NCBI GenBank assembly: GCA_963989385.1
Contig: OZ022505.1
Span: 54,067,737 to 54,131,736, forward strand
From: Ctena decussata
Lineage: Eukaryota; Mollusca; Bivalvia; Lucinida; Lucinidae
Direction of reading: 5' to 3'
DNA length: 64,000 bases
The first letter of the stretch is position 1. The number at the start of each line of letters is the position of its first letter. The notes under the pieces were generated by a model, which was not told where the DNA came from, did not search any database, and saw only the letters and a program-made list of their open reading frames with translations. The position numbers and the translations under genes were made by a program. Shown here one piece after another: positions 43,309 through 58,094 of the stretch.

Positions 43309-45035
43309 TCAGACTTATGGTATATGCAAAACATCTATGTCCGGACCAGACTGTGCACTAGCACAATCAGGACAAGTCAGGCGCAATAAGTATTCATTCT
43401 GGGAATCAAACGGTGAACTGCGCGAACTCTTACAGACTACGCAGTTGCATAGACTTCTCTTGGTACCCACTGTTTGCGTATAGTGTCAAACATATTTGCC
43501 CGGACAAGGCTCATAACGTTCGACACAAGAGATGAACATAAAATGCACGTGCAAATGATGTAACCTATGAGCTGCAAGATTATTAAAAATTTACCGCAGT
43601 GATCCTAAACTTTTGGATAGATGTATCTGAGAAACAACTTCAGACTCAGATCAACATGTGCAATGCGTCATATCCTATCAGTATTTTTGACACATTGTCA
43701 GCTAATATAAGCATCTGTTCAAATTTTAGAATAATTACACAAATTTTATGGTGTCACAAATAGAAAGGGTAAATTAAAACGATGCAAATTGTTTGAACAT
43801 CATTACAAGACACCCAGCAGGAGCATGACGTCACAATGACGTCGAAATGGCGTCGATGCGACGTCGCCATGGCACACCGACGTCAATACGAGGTCATTCC
43901 GACGTCATGTGCCTGCTGGGCAGTAAAGTATTTCCCAGCTGGCACATGACGTCGGAATTACGTTGATGCGGCGTTATCAGGTTGCGTCGACGCTAACACG
44001 ACGTCATTCCGACGTCATGTGTCTGCTGGGTAGGGAAGTATTTCCCAGCGGGCACATGACGTCGGAATAACGTTGTTGCGGCGTCATCAGGTTGCGTCGA
44101 GGTCAATGCGACGTCATGATGACGTCGTCAATGTGACGTCATCATGACGTCGTGTGCCTGCTGGGTAGTATGTATCAATGTGAAGATCCGATCCGTCTCT
44201 TAGGGCTTTCTCTTTAATAGATAAATGTTTATCTGAATCATAAAAAGCCATGGAATTTGAATGTCCACAGTCACAACTAAGTTTTCTAGGTCCACGTTTC
44301 ATTTGCGTCGAGTTTCAGACGAAGGAAAAACTTCAATAGGTGAAAGAAATGATGCCAAAATCTGTACATATTGCAAAACTTGATAAATTCTGCATTTCGA
44401 CCATACACAACTATAATTGACGAGTACAAATGTCATAACTGCCTTTTTATTTATTTATTTATTTTATTTGTTTTAACTATTGCAGAACTTTAATGTACAG
44501 AAACAAAGATGTCTCTGCGTGTTTGTTTTACTACCCAAATATAAGTATGTGCTACATAGAAATTTTTGCATTCCTTTATTATCCTAACGGGTCACCAGGG
44601 TTCAGCTCCCATAATGTGCAGCTACTATGATGCCTGTGTGGGTTTCATCTGTTTGTGCGACTCCACTTTGGTCGAATGCGCTTAAACAGGCGCACATTCT
44701 GCTACCTTGTACCCATGCCCTGTGCTTGCACAGACCGCAGTAAACCGTATCCAGGAGGCAGTAGGCAGGCAGCAACACTCACTGGACAGTAAATAGTATA
44801 CAGAAAAACGCGAACAGTATGCACTTTTTTCAGCTTGCTCCAAAACGAAGAGTGAGTAGACAGTGCCCAGTAGACGGTAAACGGTAGAATATATCAAAGG
44901 TCTTTAACGTTGGCAGAAACCTATTTTCCTTCGCACAGCTTAGAAATACATGTATAATCATAGTAGAGTTTAAAAAAAAAACTATCAAAGAAAAAGAAAT
45001 AAAACTAGAAAAAAAATAAACAAAAGCAGTTAAAA

Positions 45036-45153
45036 GTCTACAGCACCCGGTATTCCCAGGCGGTCACCCATCCAAGTACTAACCGGGCTCGACGTTGCTT
45101 AACTTCGGTGATCGGACGAGAACCGGTGTTTTCAACGTGATATGGCCGTAGAC
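45036..45153 (-). rRNA. 5S rRNA: 5S ribosomal RNA, array copy 9
   Basis: Identical to the array consensus over 118 nt. It is the first copy after the interrupted unit, 15,107 bp from copy 8; subtracting the three insertions and their duplicated targets leaves about 4105 bp, one normal period. Terminator and TATA-like box are present. Confidence 0.98.
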
Positions 45154-48100
45154 AACAAAGTGCCGATTTTTAACATTTATAAAGTTTACATATTGGAAAA
45201 CGCAAGTTCCATTCAGACAGATTTTCTAGTTCTGTTCATTTATTTATTTTTTCTGGCTCGAGACCACGACCAATTTTTAAAGATAGTCCATACTTTATAG
45301 TTTTTTTTTTCATCCGTCTATGAAACTTTTTCACAACATTCCTAACAGCTGATGCTCTCCTTTCTTCAATGATGTGAGACATGACAGACTAGCATCGACG
45401 TTATTGCGACGTCACTGCGACGTCATGTGTCCGCTGGGTAAGGACACCTATATGAACCTATATAAAGAGTGTGATTCTGTTCCTCCAGTTACCCCTTGTG
45501 ATAGGATTCTGAACTAATTATATTACATTTTCAAGAAGCTTATACAAGACTCTTTTCAGTTTGCCGTAACAACCAGAATATTCATTCCTACCCAGCGGGC
45601 ACATGACGTCGAAATGACGTCATAATGACGTCGATGCGACGTCACAACGTCTTATCGACGTCAGTACCACGTCGTTTCAACGTCATGTGCCTGCTGGGTA
45701 GTGGCAATCTTGGAGACCAGTTAACCAGGGAACTATTTGCGTGCAGTAAATCTTGAAGGTGTTCACCACCAATCGAGTAAACAACGTTGGAATGATTCGC
45801 ATTTCAGAACGGAAAGCTCATACTACCCAGCAGGAACATGACGTCATGATTCCGTCGCATTGACGTTGCCAAAACCTGATAACGTCACACCGACGTTATT
45901 ATGAGGTCATGTGACGCTCGGAAAATCTTTATTGCCCAGCAGGCACATGACGTCTAAATGACGTCGTATTGACGTCTGGATGACGTCGTATTGGCGGCAA
46001 TGCGGCATGGGTGTCTTGTAATGATGTTCAAACAAGTCGCATTGTTTTGATATACTACCCTCTGTAGTGGGACACCTTAAAATTATTGTAATTATTCTAA
46101 AATTTGTACAGGTACTATCCGACAAGTCTGGACACACGTGTTTTGTGTATGACATCATCTGGTAGATGGTGAACAAAGCTTGGCAGTCTAGCTAGAGAGA
46201 ATAGCTGAAAAAATACCAGTTTTCGCGTGATAAATGCAACATTTCGGTGCGAAAAATTCCCACGTAGCTTTACACTAAATATTTATAAGGTGCGGGTCCG
46301 CCCCTTTGGGGGAGAAGGTTAGGTCCAGAGGAAAATTCATATGGAGCTTGTCATTGGTCAGATGGATTAAATTTATACTAAGATTAGAAAAAAGAAGTCA
46401 AAATAAAATATTTAGAAGGGGTTTATAAATTTTTCCATTCAGTCATGAGATATTTGTGGTTATTTTAGTGTGGGACCCCCTCCACAGAAAATATCAGATT
46501 TTTTTCCTGCGAATCTGTGGTAAACAAACAGATGACAGAATCATGGCTTCCGGAGCAGGGAAGCATGTCTTCTTTTTCCACTGAAATTTAAAGTACTAGA
46601 GTGGACTATATAAACAAAAGAGGTTTGGAAAAAAATGTATGTGTAGTTTATCAAGCAGGCCTTGAACTGTATGTAAAATATTTAGTGGTAAGCCACCACA
46701 AGGACTGTATGGACAATAGGAGATAACTCTATATCATAAATCATGGATAACGTGGAGCTCAGTAATACATTTTATGAGAACTATCTTCCCGGTAGGCACA
46801 TGACATGGTGACGTCACATCGACGTCAGTACGGCGTCATTAGGATGCCATGTGCCAGTTGTTTTTTGCCTTGTCAAGGCTGATGCAAATTTCTGCTGGCT
46901 TTATATAGTGTTGTTAGCCAAAGTGTTGCTTACTACGCGAAAAAAACAAATTCCTTTTTTTCTAATATTCATGCGCATTCTTTAAGAGCCACACCCTCGG
47001 AAAAGGGCCTCATGCGACGAGAAGAATCAGCCCAGTCTGTGGTAACAATTACGCGTTCACTACATGCATAAACAATCTTGAGCATCATACACTGGAGCAC
47101 CGTAAAGTGTGCGAAAAGAAATGACACTAATCGGACTGCTTTTCGCTTTTACCAATATGGTATGAAACACTTTTTTCCTTGCGCATACCTCGTGTCGTGA
47201 TAAAACCAGTCTTATGTCATACGCAAAGCAGCGTGTCCAGAGACTAGACATGCACAATCAGAACAGGGTAGACTACACATGATCATAGACATATCTTAGT
47301 ATCTCCTGATTGCGTTTACGTACATATTTCGCTGTAAACATTATTGGCTGAAACACATTTTTCCTTGCGCGGACCATTTGATTCGTGTCGTGATAAAATC
47401 AGACTTATGGTATATGCAAAGCATCTATGTCCGGACCAGACTGTGCACTAGCACAATCAGGACAAGTCAGGCGCAATAAGTATTCCTTCTGGGAATCAAA
47501 CGGTGAACTGCGCGAACTCTTACAGACTACGCAGTTGCATAGACTTCTCTTGGTACCCACTGTTTGCGTATAGTGTCAAACATATTTGCCCGGACAAGGC
47601 TCATAACGTTCGACACAAGAGATGAACATAAAATGCACGTGCAAATGATGTAACCTATGAGCTGCAAGATTATTAAAAATTTACCGCAGTGATCCTTAAC
47701 TTTTGGATAGATGTATCTGAGAAACAACTTCAGACTCAGATCAAGATGTGCAATGCGTCATATCCTATCAGTATTTTTGACACATTGTCAGCTAATATAA
47801 GCATCTGTTCAAATTTTAGAATAATTACACAAATTTTATGGTGTCACAAATAGAAAGGGTAAATTAAAACGATGCAAATTGTTTGAACATCATTACAAGA
47901 CACCCAGCAGGAGCATGACGTCACAATGACGTCGAAATGGCGTCGATGCGACATCGCCATGGCACACCGACGTCAATACGAGGTCATTCCGACGTCATGT
48001 GCCTGCTGGGCAGTAAAGTATTTCCCAGCTGGCACATGACGTCGGAATTACGTTGATGCGGCGTTATCAGGTTGCGTCGACGCCGACACGACGTCATTCC

Positions 48101-49138
48101 GACGTCATGTGTCTGCTGGGCAGGGAAGTATTTCCCAGCGGGCACATGACGTCGGAATAACGTTGATGCGGCGTCATCAGGTTGCGTCGAGGTCCATGCG
48201 ACGTCATGATGACGTCGTCACTGTGACGTCATCATGACTTCGTGTGCCTGCTGGGTAGTATGTATCAATGTGAAGATCCGATCCGTCTCTTAGGGCTTTC
48301 TATTTAATAGATAAATGTTTATCTGAATCATAAAAAAGCCATGGAATTTGAATGTCCACAGTCACAACTAAGTTTTCTAGGTCCACGTTTCATTTGCGTC
48401 GAGTTTCAGACGAAGGAAAAACTTCAATTGGTGAAAGAAATGATGCCAAAATCTGTACATATTGCAAAACTTGATAAATTCTGCATTTCGACCATACACA
48501 ACTATAATTGACGAGTAAAAATGTCATAACTGCCTTTTTATTTATTTATTTATTTTATTTGTTTTAACTATTGCAGAACTTTAATGTACAGAAACAAAGA
48601 TGTCTCTGCGTGTTTGTTTTACTACCCAAATATAAGTATGTGCTACATAGAAATTTTTGCATTCCTTTATTATCCTAACGGGTCACCAGGGTTCAGCTCC
48701 CATAATGTGCAGCTACTATGATGCCTGTGTGGGTTTCATCTGTTTGTGCGACTCCACTTTGGTCGAATGCGCTTAAACAGGCGCACATTCTGCTACCGTG
48801 TACCCATGCCCTGTGCTTGCACAGACCGCAGTAAACCGTATCCAGGAGGCAGTAGGCAGGCAGCAACACTCACTGGACAGTAAATAGTATACAGAAAAAC
48901 GCGAACAGTATGCACTTTTTTCAGCTTGCTCCAAAACGAAGAGTGAGTAGACAGTGCCAAGTAGACGGTAAACGGTAGAATATATCAAAGGTCTTTAACG
49001 TTGGCAGAAACCTATTTTCCTTCGCACAGCTTAGAAATACATGTATAATCATAGTAGAGTTTAAAAAAAAAAAAAAAAAAAAAAATGTCAAAGAAAAAGA
49101 AATAAAACTAGAAAAAAAATAAACAAAAGCAGTTAAAA
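45036..49138 (-). repeat. 5S array unit 9 (4103 bp)
   Basis: First unit with a 13-bp deletion near 46263 (CCCACGTAGC where units 1-8 read CCCACTGTTTGCAACAAGGTAGC). The A run before the next 5S gene is long (about 49063-49085). Confidence 0.95.
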
Positions 49139-49256
49139 GTCTACAGCATCCGGTATTCCCAGGCGGTCACCCATCCAAGTACTAACCGGGCTCGACGTTG
49201 CTTAACTTCGGTGATCGGACGAGAACCGGTGTTTTCAACGTGATATGGCCGTAGAC
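49139..49256 (-). rRNA. 5S rRNA: 5S ribosomal RNA, array copy 10 (one substitution)
   Basis: Differs from consensus by C to T at 49149 on the plus strand, which is G to A at RNA nt 108 (CCGGGUG becomes CCGGAUG), near the 3' side of the helix I/V region. Promoter boxes are intact. Probably transcribable; the effect on folding is not known. Confidence 0.96.
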
Positions 49257-52200
49257 AACAAAGTGCCGATTTTTAACATTTATAAAGTTTACATATTGGA
49301 AAACGCAAGTTCCATTCAGACAGATTTTCTAGTTCTGTTCATTTATTCATTTTTTCTGGCTCGAGACCACGACCATTTTTAAAGATAGTCCATACTTTAT
49401 AGTTTTTTTTACATCCGTCTATGAAACTTTTTCACAACATTCCTAACAGCTAATGCTCTCCTTTCTTCAATGATGTGAGACATGACAGACTAGCATCGAC
49501 GTTATTGCGACGTCACTGCGACGTCATGTGTCCGCTGGGTAAGGACACCTATATGAACCTATATAAAGAATGTGATTCTGTTCCTCCAGTTACCCCTTGT
49601 GATAGGATTCTGAACTAATTATATTACATTTTCAAGAAGCTTATACAAGACTCTTTTCAGTTTGCCGTAACAACCAGAATATTCATTCCTACCAACCGGC
49701 ACATGACGTCGAAATGACGTCATAATGACGTCGATGCGACGTCACAACGTCTTATCGACGTCAGTACGACGTCGTTTCAACGTCATGTGCCTGCTGGGTA
49801 GTGGCAATCTTGGAGACCAGTTAACCAGGGAACTATTTGCGTGCAGTAAATCTTGAAGGTGTTCACCACCAATCGAGGAAACAACGTTGGAATGATTCGC
49901 ATTTCAGAACGGAAAGCTCATACTACCCAGCAGGAACATGACGTCATGATTCCGTCGCATTGACGTTGCCAAAACCTGATGACGTCACACCGACGTTATT
50001 ATGAGGTCATGTGACGCTCGGAAAATCTTTATTGCCCAGCAGGCACATGACGTCTAAATGACGTCGTATTGACGTCTGGATGACGTCGTATTGGCGGCAA
50101 TGCGGCATGGGTGTCTTGTAATGATGTTCAAACAAGTCGCATTGTTTTGATATACTACCCTCTGTAGTGGGACACCTTAAAATTATTGTAATTCTTCTAA
50201 AATTTGTACAGGTACTATCCGACAAGTCTGGACACACGTGTTTTGTGTATGACATCATCTGGTAGATGGTGAACAAAGCTTGACAGTCTAGCTAGAGAGA
50301 ATAGCTGAAAAAATACCAGTTTTCGCGTGATAAATGCAACATTTCGGTGCGAAAAATTCCCACGTAGCTTTACACTAAATATTTATAAGGTGCGGGTCCG
50401 CCCCTTTGGGGGAGAAGGTTAGGTCCAGAGGAAAATTCATATGGAGCTTGTCATTGGTCAGATGGATTAAATTTATACTAAGATTAGAAAAAAGGAGTCA
50501 AAATAAAATATTTAGAAGGGGTTTATAAATTTTTCCATTCATCCATGAGATATTTGTGGTTATTTTAGTGTAGGACCCCCTCCACAGAAAATATCAGATT
50601 TTTTTCCTGCGAATCTGTTGGTAAACAAACACATGACAGAATCATGGCTTCCGGAGCAGGGAAGCATGTCTTCTTTTTCCACTGAAATTTAAAGTACTAG
50701 AGTGGACTATATAAACAAAAGAGGTTTGGAAAAAAATGTATGTGTAGTTTATCAAGCAGGCCTTGAACTGTATGTAAAATATTTAGTGGTAAGCCACCAC
50801 AAGGACTGTATGGACAATGGGAGATAACTCTATATCATAAATCATGGATAACGTGGAGCTCAGTAATACATTTTATGAGAACTATCTTCCCGGTAGGCAC
50901 ATGACATGGTGACGTCACATCGACGTCAGTACGGCGTCATTAGGATGCCATGTGCCAGTTGTTTTTTGCCTTGTCAAGGCTGATGCAAATTTCTGCTGGC
51001 TTTATATAGTGTTGTTAGCCAAAGTGTTGCTTACTACGCGAAAAAAACAAATTCCTTTTTTTCTAATATTCATGCGCATTCTTTAAGAGCCACACCCTCG
51101 GAAAAGGGCCTCATGCGACGAGAAGAATCAGCCCAGTCTGTGGTAACAATTACGCGTTCACTACATGCATAAACAATCTTGAGCATCATACACTGGAGCA
51201 CCGTAAAGTGTGCGAAAAGAAATGACACTAATCGGACTGCTTTTCGCTTTTACCAATATGGTATGAAACACTTTTTTCCTTGCGCATACCTCGTGTCGTG
51301 ATAAAACCAGTCTTATGTCATACGCAAAGCAGCGTGTCCAGAGACTAGACATGCACAATCAGAACAGGGTAGACTACACATATTCATAGACATATCTTAG
51401 TATCTCCTGATTGCGTTTACGTACATATTTCGCTGTAAACATTATTGGCTGAAACACATTTTTCCTTGCGCGGACCATTTGATTCGTGTCGTGATAAAAT
51501 CAGACTTACGGTATATGCAAAACATCTATGTCCGGACCAGACTGTGCACTAGCACAATCAGGACAAGTCAGGCGCAAAAAGTATTCCTTCTGGGAATCAA
51601 ACGGTGAACTGCGCGAACTCTTACAGACTACGCAGTTGCATAGACTTCTCTTGGTACCCACTGTTTGCGTATAGTGTCAAACATATTTGCCCGGACAAGG
51701 CTCATAACGTTCGACACAAGAGATGAACATAAAATGCACGTGCAAATGATGTAACCTATGAGCTGCAAGATTATTAAAAATTTACCGCAGTGATCCTAAA
51801 CTTTTGGATAGATGTATCTGAGAAACAACTTCAGACTCAGATCAAGATGTGCAATGCGTCATATCCTATCAGTATTTTTGACACATTGTCAGCTAATATA
51901 AGCATCTGTTCAAATTTTAGAATAATTACACAAATTTTATGGTGTCACAAATAGAAAGGGTAAATTAAAACGATGCAAATTGTTTGAACATCATTACAAG
52001 ACACCCAGCAGGAGCATGACGTCACAATGACGTCGAAATGGCGTCGATGCGACGTCGCCATGGCGCACCGACGTCAATACGAGGTCATTCCGACGTCATG
52101 TGCCTGCTGGGCAGTAAAGTATTTCCCAGCTGGCACATGACGTCGGAATTACGTTGATGCGGCGTTATCAGGTTGCGTCGACGCCGACACGACGTCATTC

Positions 52201-53229
52201 CAACGTCATGTGTCTGCTGGGCAGGGAAGTGTTTCCCAGCGGGCACATGACGTCGGAATAACGTTGATGCGGCGTCATCAGGTTGCGTCGAGGTCAATGT
52301 GACGTCGTGATGACGTCGTCAATGTGACGTCATCATGACGTCGTGTGCCTGCTGGGTAGTATGTATCAATGTGAAGATCCGATCCGTCTCTTAGGGCTTT
52401 CTATTTAATAGATAAATGTTTATCTGAATCATAAAAAAGCCACGGAAGTTGAATGTCCACAGTCACAACTAAGTTTTCTAGGTCCACGTTTCATTTGCGT
52501 CGAGTTTCAGACGAAGGAAAAACTTCAATAGGTGAAAGAAATGATGCCAAAATCTGTACATATTGCAAAACTTGATAAATTCTGCATTTCGACCATACAC
52601 AACTATAATTGACGAGTACAAATGTCATAACTGCCTTTTTATTTATTTATTTATTTTATTTGTTTTAACTATTGCAGAACTTTAATGTACAGAAACAAAG
52701 ATGTCTCTGCGTGTTTGTTTTACTACCCAAATATAAGTATGTGCTACATAGAAATTTTTGCATTCCTTTATTATCCTAACGGGTCACCAGGGTTCAGCTC
52801 CCATAATGTGCAGCTACTATGATGCCTGTGTGGGTTTCATCTGTTTGTGCGACTCCACTTTGGTCGAATGCGCTTAAACAGGCGCACATTCTGCTACCTT
52901 GTACCCATGCCCTGTGCTTGCACAGACTGCAGTAAACCGTATCCAGGAGGCAGTAGGCAGGCAGCAACACTCACTGGACAGTAAATAGTATACAGAAAAA
53001 CGCGAACAGTATGCACTTTTTTTCAGCTTGCTCCAAAACGAAGAGTGAGTAGACAGTGCCCAGTAGACGGTAAACGGTAGAATATATCAAAGGTCTTTAA
53101 CGTTGGCAGAAACCTATTTTCCTTCGCACAGCTTAGAAATACATGTATAATCATAGTAGAGTTTTTAAAAAAAAACTATCAAAGAAAAAGAAATAAAACT
53201 AGAAAAAAAATAAACAAAAGCAGTTAAAA
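49139..53229 (-). repeat. 5S array unit 10 (4091 bp)
   Basis: Shares the 13-bp deletion (near 50363). The left terminus of mini-element epsilon is degraded (TACCAACCGGCACATG at about 49690 instead of TACCCAGCGGGCACATG). The A-rich tract before the next 5S gene is very short (about 53166-53176). Confidence 0.95.
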
Positions 53230-53347
53230 GTCTACAGCACCCGGTATTCCCAGGCGGTCACCCATCCAAGTACTAACCGGGCTCGACGTTGCTTAACTTC
53301 GGTGATCGGACGAGAACCGGTGTTTTCAACGTGATATGGCCGTAGAC
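53230..53347 (-). rRNA. 5S rRNA: 5S ribosomal RNA, array copy 11
   Basis: Identical to the array consensus over 118 nt, with oligo-T terminator and TATA-like box in place. Its spacer carries a 774-bp MITE insertion 2.7 kb to the right. Confidence 0.98.
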
Positions 53348-56088
53348 AACAAAGTGCCGATTTTTAACATTTATAAAGTTTACATATTGGAAAACGCAAG
53401 TTCCATTCAGACAGATTTTCTAGTTCTGTTCATTTATTCATTTTTTCTGGCTCGAGACCACGACCAATTTTTAAAGATAGTCCATACTTTATAGTTTTTT
53501 TTTCATCCGTCTATGAAACTTTTTCACAACATTCCTAACAGCTGATGCTCTCCTTTCTTCAATGATGTGAGACATGACAGACTAGCATCGACGTTATTGC
53601 GACGTCACTGCGACGTCATGTGTCCGCTGGGTAAGGACACCTATATGAACCTATATAAAGAGTGTGATTCTGTTCCTCCAGTTACCCCTTGTGATAGGAT
53701 TCTGAACTAATTATATTACATTTTCAAGAAGCTTATACAAGACTCTTTTCAGTTTGCCGTAACAACCAGAATATTCATTCCTACCCAGCGGGCACATGAC
53801 GTCGAAATGACGTCATACTGACGTCGATGCGACGTCACAACGTCTTATCGACGTCAGTACCACGTCGTTTCAACGTCATGAGCCTGCTGGGTAGTGGCAA
53901 TCTTGGAGACCAGTTAACCAGGGAACTATTTGCGTGCAGTAAATCTTGAAGGTATTCACCACCAATCGAGGAAACAACGTTGGAATGATTCGCATTTCAG
54001 AACGGAAAGCTCATACTACCCAGCAGGAACATGACGTCATGATTCCGTCGCATTGACGTTGCCAAAACCTGATGACGTCACACCGACGTCATTATGAGGT
54101 CATGTGACGCTCGGAAAATCCTTATTGCCCAGCAGGCACATGACGTCTAAATGACGTCGTATTGACGTCTGGATGACGTCGTATTGGCGGCAATGCGGCA
54201 TGGGTGTCTTGTAATGATGTTCAAACAAGTCGCATTGTTTTGATATACTACCCTCTGTAGTGGGACACCTTAAAATTATTGTAATTCTTCTAAAATTTGT
54301 ACAGGTACTATCCGACAAGTCTGGACACACGTGTTTTGTGTATGACATCATCTGGTAGATGGTGAACAAAGCTTGGCAGTCTAGCTAGAGAGAATAGCTG
54401 AAAAAATACCAGTTTTCGCGTGATAAATGCAACATTTCGGTGCGAAAAATTCCCACGTAGCTTTACACTAAATATTTATAAGGTGCGGGTCCGCCCCTTT
54501 GGGGGAGAAGGTTAGGTCCAGAGGAAAATTCATATGGAGCTTGTCATTGGTCAGATGGATTAAATTTATACTAAGATTAGAAAAAAGAAGTCAAAATAAA
54601 ATATTTAGAAGGGGTTTATAAATTTTTCCATTCAGTCATGAGATATTTGTGGTTATTTTAGTGTGGGACCCCCTCCACAGAAAATATCAGATTTTTTTCC
54701 TGCGAATCTGTGGTAAACAAACAGATGACAGAATCATGGCTTCCGGAGCAGGGAAGCATGTCTTCTTTTTCCACTGAAATTTAAAGTACTAGAGTGGACT
54801 ATATAAACAAAAGAGGTTTGGAAAAAAATGTATGTGTAGTTTATCAAGCAGGCCTTGAACTGTATGTAAAATATTTAGTGGTAAGCCACCACAAGGACTG
54901 TATGGACAATAGGAGATAACTCTATATCATAAATCATGGATAACGTGGAGCTCAGTAATACATTTTATGAGAACTATCTTCCCGGTAGGCACATGACATG
55001 GTGACGTCACATCGACGTCAGTACGGCGTCATTAGGATGCCATGTGCCAGTTGTTTTTTGCCTTGTCAAGGCTGATGCAAATTTCTGCTGGCTTTATATA
55101 GTGTTGTTAGCCAAAGTGTTGCTTACTACGCGAAAAAAACAAATTCCTTTTTTTCTAATATTCATGCGCATTCTTTAAGAGCCACACCCTCGGAAAAGGG
55201 CCTCATGCGACGAGAAGAATCAGCCCAGTCTGTGGTAACAATTACGCGTTCACTACATGCATAAACAATCTTGAGCATCATACACTGGAGCACCGTAAAG
55301 TGTGCGAAAAGAAATGACACTAATCGGACTGCTTTTCGCTTTTACCAATATGGTATGAAACACTTTTTTCCTTGCGCATACCTCGTGTCGTGATAAAACC
55401 AGTCTTATGTCATACGCAAAGCAGCGTGTCCAGAGACTAGACATGCACAATCAGAACAGGGTAGACTACACATGATCATAGACATATCTTAGTATCTCCT
55501 GATTGCGTTTACGTACATATTTCGCTGTAAACATTATTGGCTGAAACACATTTTTCCTTGCGCGGACCATTTGATTCGTGTCGTGATAAAATCAGACTTA
55601 TGGTATATGCAAAGCATCTATGTCCGGACCAGACTGTGCACTAGCACAATCAGGACAAGTCAGGCGCAATAAGTATTCATTCTGGGAATCAAACGGTGAA
55701 CTGCGCGAACTCTTACAGACTACGCAGTTGCATAGACTTCTCTTGGTACCCACTGTTTGCGTATAGTGTCAAACATATTTGCCCGGACAAGGCTCATAAC
55801 GTTCGACACAAGAGATGAACATAAAATGCACGTGCAAATGATGTAACCTATGAGCTGCAAGATTATTAAAAATTTACCGCAGTGATCCTAAACTTTTGGA
55901 TAGATGTATCTGAGAAACAACTTCAGACTCAGATCAAGATGTGCAATGCGTCATATCCTATCAGTATTTTTGACACATTGTCAGCTAATATAAGCATCTG
56001 TTCAAATTTTAGAATAATTACACAAATTTTATGGTGTCACAAATAGAAAGGGTAAATTAAAACGATGCAAATTGTTTGAACATCATTA

Positions 56089-56862
56089 TAGTCCGTTTGC
56101 TCCCAAGTGCAAACGGGGTTTGGCTTATTTTCTCGAAAACGATGAAAGTTCCATCAAATGTTCTAATGTCCTAATGAATCCTATAACTATACATATTAGA
56201 ATAAAGAAAGTCCAAATTTTTGGATGCTTTCGTAAAATATTTTCCATTGACAGTAATGCAAAAACTGAACAGTTTCACTAAAGGGCGTCGTATGCTTGTT
56301 AGAACAGCCAAAATATTGTTGATGGCCAATAGCGTAAACTCGTTGTGTACTACAGGTGTGAGCGTATATGAATGAAATAGTAAAATGTATTCACGTGTCC
56401 GCACGCGTAACGCATGGTATCACTAGTCAGGTGATACTATATTGTAAATAATCATTGAACTATTAAATTATTTTGCGAGTAAAAAATGTATGTGTTAAAA
56501 TTTGATAATATATGGGTGAAACAAAAAGTAGAAAAAAATGGATTCAGAATAAAATTTCAATTAATTATGCAAATTTTGTTCTAGGGATAGCATACATTGG
56601 ACACATGCTCTAACACGTAAAACTAAAAGGGAATTCCAACAGCCAACTTTTACTCCCTTGTAATTAAGAGGTGAAAATGACATATTTTAGGTCCTGTTTT
56701 TGTATAGAAACTTTTTTATGCAAAACCTCACATTTCAGCAAAATTATGATTTTGTTATGTATAGGATGAAAATTAAGAATGAGCAATTCGAAAATCTTCT
56801 ACTTCTCACCAATTTTGAGAAAATATTGGGGATGCCGTTTGCATTTGGGAGCAAACGGACTA
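56089..56862. mobile_element. 774-bp MITE with TA target duplication (Tc1/mariner-like)
   Basis: Unit sequence CATTACAAGACACCC is split by an insert flanked by TA on both sides (56087-56088 and 56863-56864). The termini TAGTCCGTTTGCTCCCAA... (56089-56116) and their reverse complement at the right end match over 28 bp with one mismatch, and weaker pairing continues for roughly 25 bp more (TATTTTCTC-AAA). The interior is AT-rich with no transposase; ORFs of 61-102 codons lack domains and the longest runs out into unit sequence. A small hairpin GTATCAC/GTGATAC lies at 56417-56437. TA duplication plus such termini fits a non-autonomous Tc1/mariner element. Confidence 0.85.
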
Positions 56863-58094
56863 TACAAGACACCCAGCAGGAGCATGACGTCACAATGACG
56901 TCGAAATGGCGTCGATGCGACGTCGCCATGGCACACCGACGTCAATACGAGGTCATTCCGACGTCATGTGCCTGCTGGGCAGTAAAGTATTTCCCAGCTG
57001 GCACATGACGTCGGAATTACGTTGATGCGGCGTTATCAGGTTGCGTCGACGCCGACACGACGTCATTCCGACGTCATGTGTCTGCTGGGCAGGGAAGTAT
57101 TTCCCAGCGGGCACATGACGTCGGAAAAACGTTGATGCGGCGTCATCAGGTTGCGTCGAGGTCAATGCGACGTCATGATGACGTCGTCAATGTGACGTCA
57201 TCATGGCGTCGTGTGCCTGCTGGGTAGTATGTATCAATGTGAAGATCCGATCCGTCTCTTAGGGCTTTCTATTTAATAGATAAATGTTTATCTGAATCAT
57301 AAAAAAGCCATGGAATTTGAATGTCCACAGTCACAACTAAGTTTTCTAGGTCCACGTTTCATTTGCGTCGAGTTTCAGACGAAGGAAAAACTTCAATAGG
57401 TGAAAGAAATGATGCAAAATCTGTACATATTGCAAAACTTGATAAATTCTGCATTTCGACCATACACAACTATAATTGACGAGTACAAATGTCATAACTG
57501 CCTTTTTATTTATTTATTTATTTTATTTGTTTTAACTATTGCAGAACTTTAATGTACAGAAACAAAGATGTCTCTGCGTGTTTGTTTTACTACCCAAATA
57601 TAAGTATGTGCTACATAGAAATTTTTGCATTCCTTTATTATCCTAACGGGTCACCAGGGTTCAGCTCCCATAATGTGCAGCTAATATGATGCCTGTGTGG
57701 GTTTCATCTGTTTGTGCGACTCCACTTTGGTCGAATGCGCTTAAACAGGCGCACATTCTGCTACCTTGTACCCATGCCCTGTGCTTGCACAGACCGCAGT
57801 AAACCGTATCCAGGAGGCAGTAGGCAGGCAGCAACACTCACTGGACAGTAAATAGTATACAGAAAAACGCGAACAGTATGCACTTTTTTCAGCTTGCTCC
57901 AAAACGAAGAGTGAGTAGACAGTGCCCAGTAGACGGTAAACGGTAGAATATATCAAAGGTCTTTAACGTTGGCAGAAACCTATTTTCCTTCGCACAGCTT
58001 AGAAATACATGTATAATCATAGTAGAGTTTAAAAAAAAAACTATCAAAGAAAAAGAAATAAAACTAGAAAAAAAATAAACAAAAGCAGTTAAAA

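Larger units (their letters stand above)
29929..45035 (-). repeat. 5S array unit 8, interrupted by three transposon insertions
   Basis: One period of 15,107 bp. Removing the composite element with duplicated TTA (3640 bp), the short retrotransposed fragment with its 12-bp target duplication (113 bp) and the LINE with its 8-bp duplication (7249 bp) leaves 4105 bp, a normal unit. Flanking unit sequence can be read continuously across each insertion point, so each is an insertion and not a boundary of the array. Confidence 0.93.
53230..58094 (-). repeat. 5S array unit 11, carrying a MITE (4865 bp)
   Basis: A normal unit of about 4089 bp plus a 774-bp inverted-repeat element and duplicated TA at 56089-56864. 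It shares the 13-bp deletion (near 54456). Confidence 0.95.
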
